A program made the position numbers and the translations under genes. DNA of 64,000 bases from Capsicum annuum (Eukaryota; Streptophyta; Magnoliopsida; Solanales; Solanaceae), in NCBI RefSeq assembly GCF_002878395.1, contig NC_061118.1:1001286-1065285 (forward strand), in the 5' to 3' direction. Shown here in pieces: positions 1 to 13,600 of this stretch. The first letter of the stretch is position 1, and every line of letters starts with the position of its first letter. The notes beneath the pieces are model-generated. The model was given only the letters and a program-made list of their open reading frames with translations, did no database searches and was not told the origin of the DNA.

Positions 1-3000
1 TGTGGTCCGTTTAATATTTTGGGGCCATTTTGGTGGAGAAATGGGCAAACAGCGCGAATGGGGCATTTGCGGTCTAAATCGGTGTGCTATAGACCGCAGT
101 TTTGGGGATGGGACCGGGGTACGGGTGTGATGTGGGCCGAATAATGATCGAGGCATGCCAGGAAGGTTGGGGATCATCCCAATATTTTCCGTTTAATTTT
201 TCGTGGCTATTTGGGTGGACAAACGGGAGAAACAACGCGAACAGGGCATTTTCGAGACAAATCAGTGTGCTATAGCCCTCGGTTTCGAGGGTGGGATCGT
301 GGTTCGGGCGTGTTACACGGAAAAAAATGACTGGGGCATGCCAGGGAGGTTGGGGATCATCCCAGTGTGCTTCGTTTAATTTTTTGTGGCCATTTGGGTA
401 GACAACGGGTGAAACAGCGTAAACGGGGCATTTTCGGGCAAAATCGATGTTTTATAGCCCACAGTTTCGAGGGTGGGCCTAGGTTCTGGGCATTTTGTGG
501 GCCAAAAATAGATCAGGGCATGCCAGGAAGGTTCAAGATCGTACCAGTGTGGTCCGTTTAATTTTTCTTGGCCATTTGGGTGGACTAACGAGCAGAACAA
601 CGCGAACAGGGCATTTTCGGTCCCAATCGGTGTGCATAGGCCACGGTTTTGGGGGTGGACCCAAGATTTGGGAGTGTTGTGGGTCGAAAATTGATCGGGG
701 CATTCCAGGGATGTTGGGGGTTGTCCCAATGTGGTTCCTTTAATTTTACATGGCCATTTGGGTGGTCAAAAAAGCAAAACGACGCTAATGGGGTATTTTT
801 GGGCCAAATCTATGTGCTATAGCCCACGATTTTGGGGGTAGGTCCGGGGTGTGGGCATGCTATGGGTCGAAAATCGATCGGGGCATGTCAGGGAGGTAGG
901 CGATCATCCTAGTATGGTTTGTTTAATTTTTGGTGGCCATTTGGGTGGACAAACGGGCGAAATTGTGCGAACGGGGCATTTCGGGCTAAATAGGTAGGCT
1001 ATAGCCTACGGTTTTAGGGGTTGGCCTGGGGTTCGGATGCGCTATGGGCCAAAAATTGACCGGGGCGTGCCAGGGAGGTTAGGGATCATCTCAGTGTAGT
1101 CCATTTAATTTTTCGTGGCCATTTGAGTGGATAAACGAGCAAAAAGATACGAACAGAGCATTTTAGGATCAATCGGTGTGCAATAGCCCACGACTTCAGG
1201 CGTGGGCTCAGGGTTTGGGCGTGCTGTGGGCCGAAAATCAACTGGGGGATGCCAGGGATGTTGGAGCTCATCCCTGTGTGGTCCGTTTAGATTTTTTTGG
1301 CCATTTAGGTGGAAAAACAGGCGGAACAACACAAATAGGGCATTTTTAGGCTAGATCGGTGTGCTATAGCTCGGGGTTTCTAGGGTGGGCCTAGGGTCCG
1401 TGTGTGCTGTAGGATGAAAATCGATCGAGGCGTGCTAGGGAGGTTGGAGATCATCCCAGTGTTGTTCATTTAATATTTTGAGGCCATTTGGGTGGACAAA
1501 CAGGCGAAACAACGCGAATAGGGCATTTTTAGGCCAAATAGATGTGCTATAGCCAACGATTTTGGGGCTAGGCCCAAGGTTCTGGAATACTTTGGGCAAA
1601 AAATTTACCGGGACGTGCCAGGGAGGTTTGTGATCATCCCAGTATAGTCTGTTTACTTTTTCGTGGCCATTTGGATGGACAAACGGGTGTAATGGCGCGA
1701 ACAGGGCGTTTTGAGCCAAATCGGTGTGCTACAGCCCACGGTTTTGGGGGTGGGCCTAGGGTCCAGTCGTGTTGTGGGCCAAAATCGACCAGGGCGTGCT
1801 AGGGAGGTTGGGGATCATCTCAGTGTGGTTCGTTTAATTTTTTGTGGCCATTTGGGTGGACAAATGGGCAAAACTACGTGAATAGAGCATTTTCAGGCTA
1901 AATTGGTGCACTATAGCCCATGGTTTCAGGGATGGGCCCAGGGTTCGGGCATGATGTGGGCCAAAAATGACCAAGGGATGCTAGGGAGGTTGGGGATCGA
2001 CTCTATTTGGTCCGTTTAATTTTTCGTGGCCATTTGGATAGACAAACGGGCGAAACTACGCGAACAAAGCATTTTTGGGCCAAATCGGTGTGCTATAGCT
2101 CATGGTTTCGATGGTGGGCCCCGGGTCCGAGCATGCTGTGGCTGAAAATCAACTGGGGCATTCTAGGGAGGTTGGGGATCATCCCAGTGTGGTTCGTTTA
2201 TTTTTTCGTGGCCATTTGGGTGGATAAACGAGCAAAATAGTACGAACGGGGCATTTTCGAGCCAAATCGGTGTGCTATATCCCACGATTTCGAGGGTGGT
2301 CCTGGGATCTGGGTGTGCTGTGGGCCAAAAATTGACCAGGACATGCCAGGGAGGTTGGGGATCGTCCCAGTGTGGTTCGTTTAATTTATCGTGGCCATTT
2401 GAATAGACAAACGGACAGAACGACGCGAACGGGGCATTTTTGGGGAAAATCTGTGCGCTGTAGTCCACGGTTTTGGGGGTGGGCCTGAGATCCGGGCGTG
2501 ATGTGGGCTGAAAATTGATTGGGTCCAGGAAGGTTGGGGATCATCCCAGTGTTGCCCGTTTAATTTCTTGTGGCCATTTGGGTGGACAAACGAGCGAAAC
2601 GGCGTGAACGGGACATTTTCAGGGAAAATCTGCGTGCTGTAGTCTACAATTTCGGCAGTGGACCTAGGATCCGAACACAGTTTTGAGGGTGGGTCCTGCA
2701 TTCGGACGTGCTATTGGCCGAAAATCGACCGAGGCGGTCCAGGGAGGTTGGGGATCATCCTAGTGTGGTTCGTTTAACTTTTTGTGGCCATTTGGGTGGA
2801 CAAACGGGCAAAACAGCACGAATGGGGCATTTTTAGGCAAAATCGATGTGCAATAGATCATGGTTTTGGGGGTTGGCCTAGGGTCTAGGCGTGCTGTGGG
2901 ATAAAAATCAACCGGGGCATGCCAGGGTGGTTGGGGATCGTTCCAGTGTGGTACATTTAACTTTTTGTGGCCATTTGGGTGGATAAATGGGCAAAACGAT

Positions 3001-4979
3001 GCGAATGGGGTATTTTTGGGCCTAATCGGTGAGCTACAGCCTACGGTTTTAGGGGTGGGCTTGGGGTCCGGGCGTGCTGTTGTCCAAAAATCAATCGAGG
3101 CGTGCCAGGAAGGTTGAGGATCATTCCAGTATGGTTCGTTTAATTTTTTGTTGCCATTTGGGTGGACAAATGGGCGAAACGGCGTGAATGGGGCATTTGC
3201 GATCTAAATCGGTGTGCTATATAGTCCACGGTTTCTGGGATAGGCATGGGGTCCGGGCGTGATGTGGTCTGAAAAATGACCAAGGCATGCCAGGGAGGTT
3301 GGGGATCATCCTGAAGTTGTTCATTTAAGTTTTCGTGGCCATTTAGGAGTACAAACAGGAGGGCATGAATAGGGCATTTTAAGACAAATCGATGTGCTAT
3401 AGCCTACAGTTTTGAGGGTGGGCCCGGGGTCCAGCCGTGCTGTGGGCCAAAAATTGATCGGGGCATGCCAGGGAGGTTGGGGTTCATCCTCGTATGGTCC
3501 GTTTAATTTTTCATGGTATTTGGGTAGAAAACAGGCAAAACAGTACGAATAAGGCATTTTCGGGCCAAATCGGTGTGCTATAGCCCACAGTTTCGAGAGT
3601 GGACCTAGGGTCCGGGCGTGTTGTTGGCTAAAAATTGACCGGGGCATGCCAGGAAGGTTGGGGATCATACCAGTGAGGTTCGTTTAGTTTTTCTTGGCCA
3701 TTTGGGTGAAAAATGGGCGAAACAGCTTGAGCAGGGTATTTTTGGGTAAAACATGCATGCTGTAGACCACGGTTTGGGGGTGGGCCTGGGGTTCGGTTTT
3801 GATGTGGGCCCAAAATCGATTAGGGCATGCCAGGGAGGTTGGGGCTCATTCCAGTATGGTCCGTTTAATTTTTTGTGTCCATTTAGGTGGATAAACGGGC
3901 GAGACAACGTGAATAGGGCATTTTTAGGATAAACCAGTGTGCTATAGCACACGGTTTTAGGGGTGGGCTCGGGTTCTGGGAAGGCTGTCCGCCAAAAATT
4001 AATTGGGGTATGCTAGGGTGGCTGAAAATTATCCCAGCGTAGTTCGTTTATTTTTTTATGGCTATTTGGGTGGACAAAAGGGAGAAATGGCGCGAACGCG
4101 ACATTTTTGTGCCAATCGGTGTGCTATAGCCCATGGTTTTTGAGGTGGGACGGGCTCCGATCGTGCTCTGGGGAAAAAATCAATCGGAGCATGCCAGGGA
4201 GGTTGGGGATCGTCCTAATGTGGTCCTTTTAATTTTTCGTGGCCATTTGGATAAACAAACGAGCGAAATGGCACGAACGGGGCATTATCAAGCGTAATCA
4301 TAGTGCTATAGCCCACAATTTTAGGGGTGGGCCCGTTGTTCGAGGGTGCTGTGGGCCGAAAATTGACCGGGGCATGCCAGGGATATTGGGTATCATCCCA
4401 GTGTGGTCCGTTTAATTTTTCGTGGCTATTTGGGTGGACAACCGAGCAAACCAGCACGAACGAGGCATTTTCAAGGCAGAATCGGTGTGCTATAGCACAC
4501 GGTTTTGGGGTTGCGCACGGGGTCCGAGCATGCTATGGTCCTAAAATTGACCGAGGTATGCCCGGGAGGTTGGGGATCATCCCAGCGTAGTCCTTTTAAT
4601 TTTATGGGCATTTGGGTGGACAAAAGGGCAAAATGGCGTGAATGGGGTAATTTTTTCGTCAAATTGGTGTGCTATAGCCCATAATTTTGGGGGTGGTCCC
4701 AGTGTTCGAGCGTCCTGTGGGCCAAAAATTAACCGTGGCATGCCAGGGAGGTTGGGGATCATCCCAGTGGGATCTGTTTAAGTTTTTGTGGCCATGTAGG
4801 TGGAAAAATAGGTGAAATGGCGCGGACAGGTCATTTTTGAGCCAATTTGGTGTGTTATTACCCACAGTTTTGAGGGTAGTACTGGGGTTCGGGCGTACTG
4901 TAAGCCAAAAATCAATGCATTTATGCCAGGGAGGTCGGGGATTATCCCAATATAGTCTGTTTAATTTTTTTGTGGCCAT

Positions 4980-5440
4980 TTGGATGGACAAACAAGCGAC
5001 CATTTCGAGGGTGGGTCCGAGGTTCGGGTGTGGTGTGGGTCTAAAATTGATCGGGGCATGCCAGGGAGGATGTGGATCATCCCAGTGTGGTCCGTTTAAT
5101 TTTTCAATGTCATTTGGGTGGACAAACGTGTGAAACGGCGCAAATAATGCATTTTTGAGCCAAATCGGTGTGCTATATAGCCCACATTTTCGAGGGTGGG
5201 CTCGAGATCCGGGCGTGCCAGGGAGGTTGAGGATTCTCCAAGTATGGTCCGTTTAATTTTTTGTGGCCATTTGGGTGGACAAACTAGCGAAATGGTTCGA
5301 ATGAAGCATTTTTGGGCCAAATCGGTGTGCGATAGCCCACGGTTTTAGGGGTGGGCCCAGGCGTGCTGTGGGTCAAAAATAGATCGGGGTGTGCCAGAGA
5401 AGTTGGGAGCGTCCAAGTATGGTCCGCCATGAAGGTTGGG
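4980..5440 (+). repeat. Cluster of shortened satellite monomers
   Basis: Near 4997 the sequence jumps from ACAAACAAGCGACC to ATTTCGAGGGTGGG, losing about 50-60 bp. At 5213-5218 the 28-bp unit between GC(A/G)TGC repeats is missing. Near 5420-5430 GGTCCGCCATGAAGG joins two different boxes. Three independent lesions in 460 bp make this a decayed stretch of the array. Confidence 0.75.
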
Positions 5441-7052
5441 GATTATCCCAGTGTGGTCCGTTTAATTTTTAGTAGCCATTTAGGTTGACAAACCGGCAAA
5501 ACGGCACGAACGGAGCATTTTTGAATAAATTGGTGTGCTACAGCCCACTGTTTTGGGGGTAAACCCGGCGTGCTGTGGGCAAAAAATTGATCGGGGCATG
5601 CCAAAGAGGTTGGGGATCATCCTTGTATGGTCCGTTTAATTTTTTGTGGCCATTTGAGTGGACAAACGGGCAAAACGGCATGAACGGGGCATTTTCGGGC
5701 CAAATTGGTGTGCTATAGCCTAGGGTTTTGGGGGTGGTCCAAGGGTTCGGGCATGCTGTGTGCTGAAAATCGACTGGGGGTGCCAGGGAGGTTGGAGATT
5801 GTTTTAGTGTGGTCCGTTTAAATTTTTGAGGCCATTTGGGTGGATAAACGGGCGAAACGACACAAATGGAGCATTTTCAAGCCAAATTAATTTGCTATAG
5901 CCCACGATTTTTAGGGTGGGCCCCTGGTTCGAGCGTGCTGTTGGCCAAAAATCTATCGGGGCATGCTAGGGATGTTGGGGATCGTCCCGTGTGGTTCGTG
6001 TAATTTTTTTTGGCCATTTGGGTAGAGAAATAGGCGAAATGGCACAAACGGAGCATTTTAAGGCTAAACTTGTGTGCTATTAACCCGTAGTTTTAGGGGT
6101 GGGCCCGAGGTTAGGGCGTGATGTGAGCCAAAAATTGATCGGGGCATGCTAGTGAGGTTGGGGATCATTCTAGTATGGTCTGTTTAATTTTTCGTGGCCA
6201 TTTGGGTGGACAAACGAATAAATAGGCGTGAACAGAGCATTTTCGGGCCAAATCGGTGTGCTAAAGCCTACGATTTTGAGGATGGCCCCGGGGTTCGAGC
6301 GTGCTGTTGGCCAAAAATCAATCGACGCGTGCCAGGAAGTTTGGGATCATCCTAGTGTGGTCCGTTTAATTTTTTGTGGCCATTTGGGTGGACAAATTGG
6401 CGAAATAGCATGAACAGGGTATTTTCGAGCAAAATCGGTGTGCTATAGCCCACAGGTTTGGGGTTGGGCCTGGGGTCCGAGCGTGTTACAGGCCAAAAGT
6501 GGATCGGGGCTTTCAAGGGTGGTTGGGGATCATCCCAGTGTAGTCCGTTTAATTGTTCGTGGCCATTTGGGTGGATAAACAGGCAAAACGGAGCAAACGG
6601 GGTATTTTTGGGCCAAATTAGTTTGCTATAACCCACGGTTTTGGGGTGGGCACAGGGTCCGGGTGTGCTGTAGGCCAAAAATCGACCGGGGTATGCCAGG
6701 GAGGTTGGGGATCATCCCAGTATGGTCCGTTTAAATTTTTTGTGGTCATTTGGGTAGATAAACAGGCAAAACGGGGCATTTTTTTCTAAATTGGTATGTT
6801 ATAGCCCACTGTTTTGGGGGTGGGCCTGAGGTTTGGGCTTGCTGTGGGCCCCAAAATCAATCAGGGCATCCCAAGGAAGTTGGGGATCGTCCCAATATGG
6901 CCTTTTTAATCGATGTGCTATAGCCCATGGTTTCAGGGGTGAGACTGGGGTCCAGGCGTGTTGTGGGTTGAAAATTGATCGGGGCGTGCCAGGGAGGTTG
7001 GGGATCATCCTAGTGTGGTCTGTTTAATTTTTTGTGGCTATTTGGGTAGACA

Positions 7053-10000
7053 AATAGGTGAAACGGCGTGAATGGGGCATTTTCGGGCTAAATCGGTGTT
7101 CTGTAGCCCACGATTTTGGGGGTGGGCCTAGGGTCTGGGCATGTTGTGGGCCAAAAATCAACCGGGGCATGCCAGGGAGGTTAATGAGCGTCCTAGAGTG
7201 ATCCGTTTAATTTTCATGGCCATTTCGATGGACAAACAGGCTAAACGGTGCGAATGGGGCATATTTGAGCCAAATCGGTGTGCTATAACCCACTGTTTAG
7301 GAGGTGGGCCCGGGATCCGAGCATGTTGTGGGCCAAAAATTGACTGGGGCATGCCAGGGAGGTTAGGTCCATTTAATTTTACGTGGTCATTTGGGTGGAC
7401 AAACAGGCGAAACGGCGTGAACGGGGCATTTTCGGGCCTAATTGGTGTGCTGTAGCCCACGACTTTGAGGATGGGCCCGGGGTTCGGGTATGCTGTGGGT
7501 CAAAAATTGATCGGGGCATGCCAGGGAGGTTTGCAATCATCCTAGTATGGTCCGTTTAATTTTGTGTCTATTTGGGTGGACAAACGGGGGAAATGGCACG
7601 AACGGGGCATTTCGGGCCTAATTGATATGTTATAGCCTATGGTTTTGGTGGTGGGCCCGTGGTACGGGTGTTCTATAGGCCAAAAATTGTTCGGGGCGTG
7701 CCAGGAAGGTAGGGGATCGTGCCAGTATGACCTTTTTAATTTTTCATGGCAATTTGGGTGTACAAACGGGCAAAACAATGCTAATTAGGCATTTTCCGGC
7801 TAAATCGGTGTGTTATAGCCCACGATTTTGGTGTGGACCCAGGGTTCGAGCGTGTTGTGGGTCAAAAATCGATCGGGGCATGCTAGGGAGGTTGGGGATC
7901 ATCCCAGTGTGGTCCTTTTAATTTTAAGTGGCCATTTGGGTGGACAAATAGGTGAACCGGCGCTAACGGGATATTTTCAGGCCAAATCGGTATGCTATAG
8001 CCCACGGTTTCAAGGGTGGACCCAGGACTCGGGCATGCTGTGGGCGAAAAATCAACCGTGGCATGCTAGGGAGGTTAGCGATCGTCGTAGTATGCTCTGT
8101 TTAAATTTTCGTGGCTATTTGGCTGGACAAACGGGCGAAATAGCGTGAACGGGGCATTTTGGGCCAAATTAGTATGTTATAGCCCACGATTTTAAGGGTG
8201 GGCCCAGGGTTCGAATGTGCTGAGGGCCAAAAATTGACCGGGACGTGCTAGGGAGGTGGAGGATCGTCCTATTGTGGTCCGTTAAATTTTTCGTGGCCAT
8301 TTGAGTGGACAAACGGGGAAAACGATGCAAACGGGGTATTTTCGGGCTAAATTGATGTGTTATAACCCACGCTTTTAGGGGTGGGCTCGGGGTCCAGGCA
8401 TTCTGTAGGATAAAAATTTACCGGGGCATGCCAGAGAGGTAAGGGATCCTCTCAGTGTGATCCGTTTAATTTTTCATGGCCATTTGGATGGACAAACGGG
8501 TAAAACAACGTGAACAGAGCATTTTTGGGCCAAATCGTTGTGCAATAGCCCACGGATTTTGGGTTGGGCCCGGGGTTTGGGCGTGTTGTAGGCCAAAAAT
8601 CGATCGGGGTATGTCAGGGAGGTTGTGGATCATCCCAGTGTGGTCTATTTAATTTTTTGTGGCCATTTAGGTGGACAAATGGGTGAAACGGCGCAAACGG
8701 GGCATATTCGGGCCAAATTGATGTGCTATAGCCCACGTTTTTGGGGGTGGGCCCGGCATCCAAACATTTTGTCAGTCGAAAATTAATTGAGGCATGCCAG
8801 AGAGGTTGGGGAGAATCTAAGTATGATCCGTTTAATTTTTTGTGGCCATTTGGGAGGACAAACCGGCGAAACAGGGAATTTTTGGGAAAATCGATGTGCT
8901 ATAGCCCACAGTTTTGAGGGTGGGCCCAGGATCTGGGTGTGCTGTGGGCCAAAATTTAATCGGGTGCTGCCAGGGAGGTTGGGGATCATTCCAGTGGGGT
9001 CCGTTTAATTTTTTGTGGCTATTTAGGTGGACAAACGGGCGAAACGGCGCGAACGGGGTATTTTTGGGTCAAATCGGTTTGCTATTGCCCAGGATTTTGA
9101 GGGTAGGCCCGGGGTTCTGGTGTACTGTGGGCCAAAAATCGACCGAGGCATGCCAGGGAGGTTGGGATGCATCTCAGAGAGATCGATTTAATTTTTTGTG
9201 GCCATTTGGGTGGACAAATGGGCAAAACGGCGTGAACGGGGCCCTTTCGGGCTAAATCGGTGTGCGATAGCCCATGGTTTTAGCTGTGGGCTTGAGGTTT
9301 GGGTATGCTATAGGCCGAAAACTAACCAGGGTATGCTAGGGAGGTTAGCAATCGCCCCAGTGTGGTTTGTTTAATTTTTTGTGGCCATTTGGGTTTACAA
9401 ACTAGCGAAAAAGCGTGAACGGGACATTTTTAGGCTAAATCGGTGTTTAATAGCCCATGGTTTTGGGGATGGGCCTGGATTTCGGGGGTGATGTAGGCCG
9501 AAAAATGACCGAGGCATTCCAGGAAGGTTGGGGATCTTCCCAATGTGGTCCATTTAATTTTTCGTGGCTATTTGGGTGGACAAACGAGCAAATGACGCAA
9601 ATAGAGCATTTTCGGGCCAATTAGGTGTGCTATTGCCCACGGTTTTGGGGTGGGCCAAGGGCCCGGGCATGCTGTAGGTTGAAAGATGACCGAGGCGTGC
9701 CAGGGAGGTTGGGGATCATCCCAGTGTGGTCTGTTTAATTTTACGTGGCCATTTGGGGGGACAAATAGGTGAAACGGCGCTAACGGGATGTTTTTGGGCC
9801 AAATCGGTATGCTATATAGCCCATGTTTTCGGTGGTGGGCCCAGTGTTCGGGCATGCTGTGGGCAAAAAATCAACCGTGGCATGCCAAGGAGGTTAACGA
9901 TCATCCTAGTACGGTCCGTTTAATTTTTAGTGGCTATTTGGCTAGACAAACGGGCGAAATAGCATGAACAGGGCATTTCGAGCCAAATAGGTATGCTACA

Positions 10001-10690
10001 GCCCATGATTTCAAGGATGGGCCCAGGGTTCGGATGTGCTGAGGGCCAAAAATTGATCGGGGTATGCTAGGGTTGTTGGGGATCGTCTTACTGTGGTTCG
10101 TTTAATTTTTTATGGCTATTTAGATGGACAAACGGGAAAAACGAGGCAACGGGGTGTTTTTGAGAAAAATCGATGTGTTATAATGCACAATTTTGGGTGT
10201 GGGCTCAGGGTCTGGGAGTGCTGTGGGCGAAAAATAGACTGGGGCATGCCAGGGAGGTTGGGGATTGTCCCAGTGTGATCCGTTTAATTTTTCATTGCCA
10301 TTTGGGTGGACAAACGGGTAAAACGATGCGAACGAAACATTTTTTGGCCAAATCGTTATGTAATAGCCCTCGATTTTAGGGGTGGGCCCGGGGTTCGGGC
10401 GAGCTGTAGGACAAAAATTGACCGGGGTATGTCAGGGAGGTTGTGGATCATCCTAGTGTGGTCTGTTTAAATTTTCATGGCCGTTTAAGTGGACAAATGG
10501 GTGAAATGGCACGAATGGGGCTTATTCGGGCCAAATTGATGTGCTATGGTCCATGGATTTCAGGGTGGGCCCGACGTCTAAGTGTGCTGTCGGTCAAAAA
10601 TTGACCGAGGCATACCAGGGAGGTTGGGGAGCATCCAAGTGTGATCCGTTAAATTTTTTGTGGCCAATTAGGAGGACAAACGGGCGAAAC
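7053..10690 (+). repeat. Two adjacent copies of a 10-monomer higher-order unit (about 1.82 kb)
   Basis: Variant monomers recur in the same order 1818-1819 bp apart. The AACCGTGGCATGC variant is at about 8053 and 9872. A monomer with a short deletion reading GAAACAGGGAATTTTT is at 8868 and 10686. The TTTGGCT(G/A)GACAAACGGGC variant and the following GTGCTGAGGGCC variant are also paired. I place the units at about 7053-8871 and 8872-10690. The outer limits are chosen from the period and are arbitrary within the array, because a tandem unit has no natural start. Confidence 0.7.
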
Positions 10691-13600
10691 AGGGAATTTT
10701 TGAGCTAAATCGGTGTGCTATAGCCCACGGTTTTGAGGGTGGGCCCAGGTTCTGGGCGTGCTGTGGGCCAAAATTTGATCGGGAGCTGCCAGGAAGATTG
10801 GGGATCATCACAGTGTGGTCCGTTTAATTTTTGGTGGCTATTTGGGTGGACAAATGGGCAAAATGATGTGAACGGGGTATTTTGGGTCATATCGGTGTGC
10901 TATAGCCCATGATTTCGAGGGTAGGCCCGGGGTTCGGGCGTACTGTGGGTCAAAAATTGATCGGGGCCTGCCAGGGGGATTGAGGATCATCCCAGTGTGG
11001 TCCGTATAATTTTTCGTACCTATTTATGTGGACAACTAGGCAAAATAGTGCAAACGGGGTGGGCCCAGGGTTCGGGTGTGCTGTGGGTTAAAAATCGATC
11101 GGGGCATGCCAGGGAGGTTGGGATCATGCCAGTGTGGACAAATAGGTGAAACGGCACTAATGGGGCATTTTCGGGCAAAATCGGTGTGCTATAGCCCACT
11201 GTATTGGGGGTGTGCCCAGGGTCCGGGCATGTTGTGGTCCAAAATTCGACCGGGGTATGCCAGGGAGGTTTATGATCTTCCTAGTATGGTCCATTTGATT
11301 TTTCGTGGTCATTTGGGTGGACAAACGGGTGAAATGGCGTGAATGGGGTATTTCGGACCAAATCGATATTCTATAACCCACGGTTTCGGGGGTGAGCTCG
11401 GGGTTCGAACGTGTTGTAGACTAAAAATTTACCGGGGCATGCCAGGAAAGTTAGAGATCATCTTAGTGTGGTCCGTTTAATTTTTTGTGGTCATTGGGTG
11501 GACAAATGGGTAAAACAACGCAAACATAGCATTTTTGGGCTAAATCGGTGAGCAATAGCCCGCGGTTTCAGGGGTTGGCCCGGGGTTTGAGCTTGTTGTG
11601 GGTCAAAAATTGATCGGGGTATGTCAGGGAGGTTGGGCATCGTCCAGTATGGTCTGTTTAATTTTTTGTGGCTATTTAGGTGGACAAACGAGTGAAATGG
11701 CGTGAACGTGGCATTTTCGATCCAAATCGATATGCTATAGCCCACGGTTGCGGGGGTGGGCCTGGCGTCCGAACGTACTGTCAGCCAAAAATTGACAGAG
11801 GTGTGCCAGAAAGGTTGGGGATCATCCAAGTATGGTCCGTTTAATTTTTTGTGGCCATTTGGGTGGACAAACGGGCGAAATAGCGTAAATGGAGCATTTT
11901 GGAACCAAATCGGTGTGCTATAGCCTACGGTTTGTGGGGGGTCCGGGGTCCAGGCGTGCTGTGGGACGAAAAATGATCGAGGCATGCCAGGGATTTTGGG
12001 GATCATCCCAATGTAGTCTGTATAATTTTTTATGGCCATTTGGATGGACAAACGGGTGAAACGGCGCGAATGGGGCATTTTCGAGCTAAATCGGTCTGCT
12101 ATAGCCGATGGTTTTGGGGGTGGGCCCAGGGTCCAGGCATGCTGTGGGTTAAAAATCGACCGGGGTATGCCAGGGAGGTTGGGGATCATTCCAGTATAGT
12201 CCGTTTAATTTTTAGTGGCCATTTGGGTGGACAAACAGGCGAAACGGTGCGAACGGGATATTTTTGGGCCAAATCGGTATGCTACAACCCACAATTTTAG
12301 GGGTGGGCCTGGGGTCTGGGCGTGTTGTTGGCCAAAAATCGACCTAGTCGTGCCAGGGAGGTTGGGGATCATCCATTTGGGGTCCGTTTAATTTTTCGTG
12401 GGCATTTGGGTAGATAAACAGGTGAATCGGCAAGAACAGGGCATTTTAGGTCCAAATTGGTGTGCTATAGCCCACGGTTTTGGGGGTAGGCTTCGGGTAC
12501 GAGCGTGCTGTGGGTGAAAAATTGACTGGGGCGTTCCAGGGAGGTTGGGGACCATCACAGTATAGTCCGTTTACTTTTTAGTGGCCATTTGGGTGGGCAA
12601 ACGAGAAAAATGATGTGAACAGGGCATTTTTAGGACAAATCGGTGTGTTATAGCCCACGGTTTTGGGGGTAGTCTTTGGGTACGAGCGTGCTGTGGGCTA
12701 AAAATCGACGAGGGCGTGCCGTGGAGGTTGAGGATCGTCTAAGTGTGGCCTGTTTAATTTTTTTTGGCCATTTAGGAGGACAAACAGGCGAAACCGCGTG
12801 AATGGGGTATTTTTGGACCAAATCGGTGTGCTGTAGCCCACGATTTTGGGGGTGTGCCAGGGGTACGGACGTGTAGTGGGTAAAAATTCGATTGGGGCAT
12901 GACGGGGAGGTTAGGGGTCATCCCAATGTGGTCTATTTAATTTTTTGTGGCCATTTGGGAGGACAAACGGGCAAAACGGCAGAAATGGGGTATTTTCGGG
13001 CCAAATCAGTGTGCTGTAGCCTATTTTTGGGGTTGGGCCTGGGGTATGGGCGTGCTGTGAGCAAAAAATTGACCGGGGCATGCCAGGGAGGTTGGGAGCA
13101 TCCCAGTGTGGTCCGTTTAATTTTTTGTTGCCATTTGGGTAGACAAATGGGTGAAACGGCGCAGACGGGGCATTTTTGAGCCAAATCGGTGTTCTATAGC
13201 CTACGGTTTCGAGGGTGAGCCCAGGATCTGAGCGTGCTGTGGGCCGAAAATTGATCGGGGCATGCCAGGGAGGTTGGGGTGCATCTCAAAGAGATTGGTT
13301 TAATTTTTCATGGCTATTTAGGTGGACAAATGGGCGAAACAACGCGAACGGGGCATTTTTAGGCTAAATCAGTGTGCTATAGCCCACGATTTTGGGGGTG
13401 GGCTTGAGGCCCGAGCGTGATGTAGGTCCAAAAATGATCGAGGCATGCCAGTGAGACTGGGGATCATCCCAATGTGGTTCGTTTAATTTTCTATGGCCTT
13501 TTGGGTGGACAGACGAGTGAAACGACACGAATAGAGCATTTTTGAGCCAAATCTGTTCTATAGCCTACGGTTTTGGGGTGGGCGCAGGGTCTGGGCATGC

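Noticed and set aside
2010..2045. Possible CENP-B box in the TTCGTGGCCATTTGGGTGG part of the monomer
   Set aside because: The spacing and the required A and CGGG positions of NTTCGNNNNANNCGGGN are not met, so the resemblance is only the TTCG start and a later G-run.
11491..12189. 232-codon reverse-strand open frame, and similar multi-monomer frames on both strands throughout the satellite
   Set aside because: They are in-phase translations of the 183-bp repeat (61 codons), show the same repeated phrase in each monomer, and have no domain or gene context.
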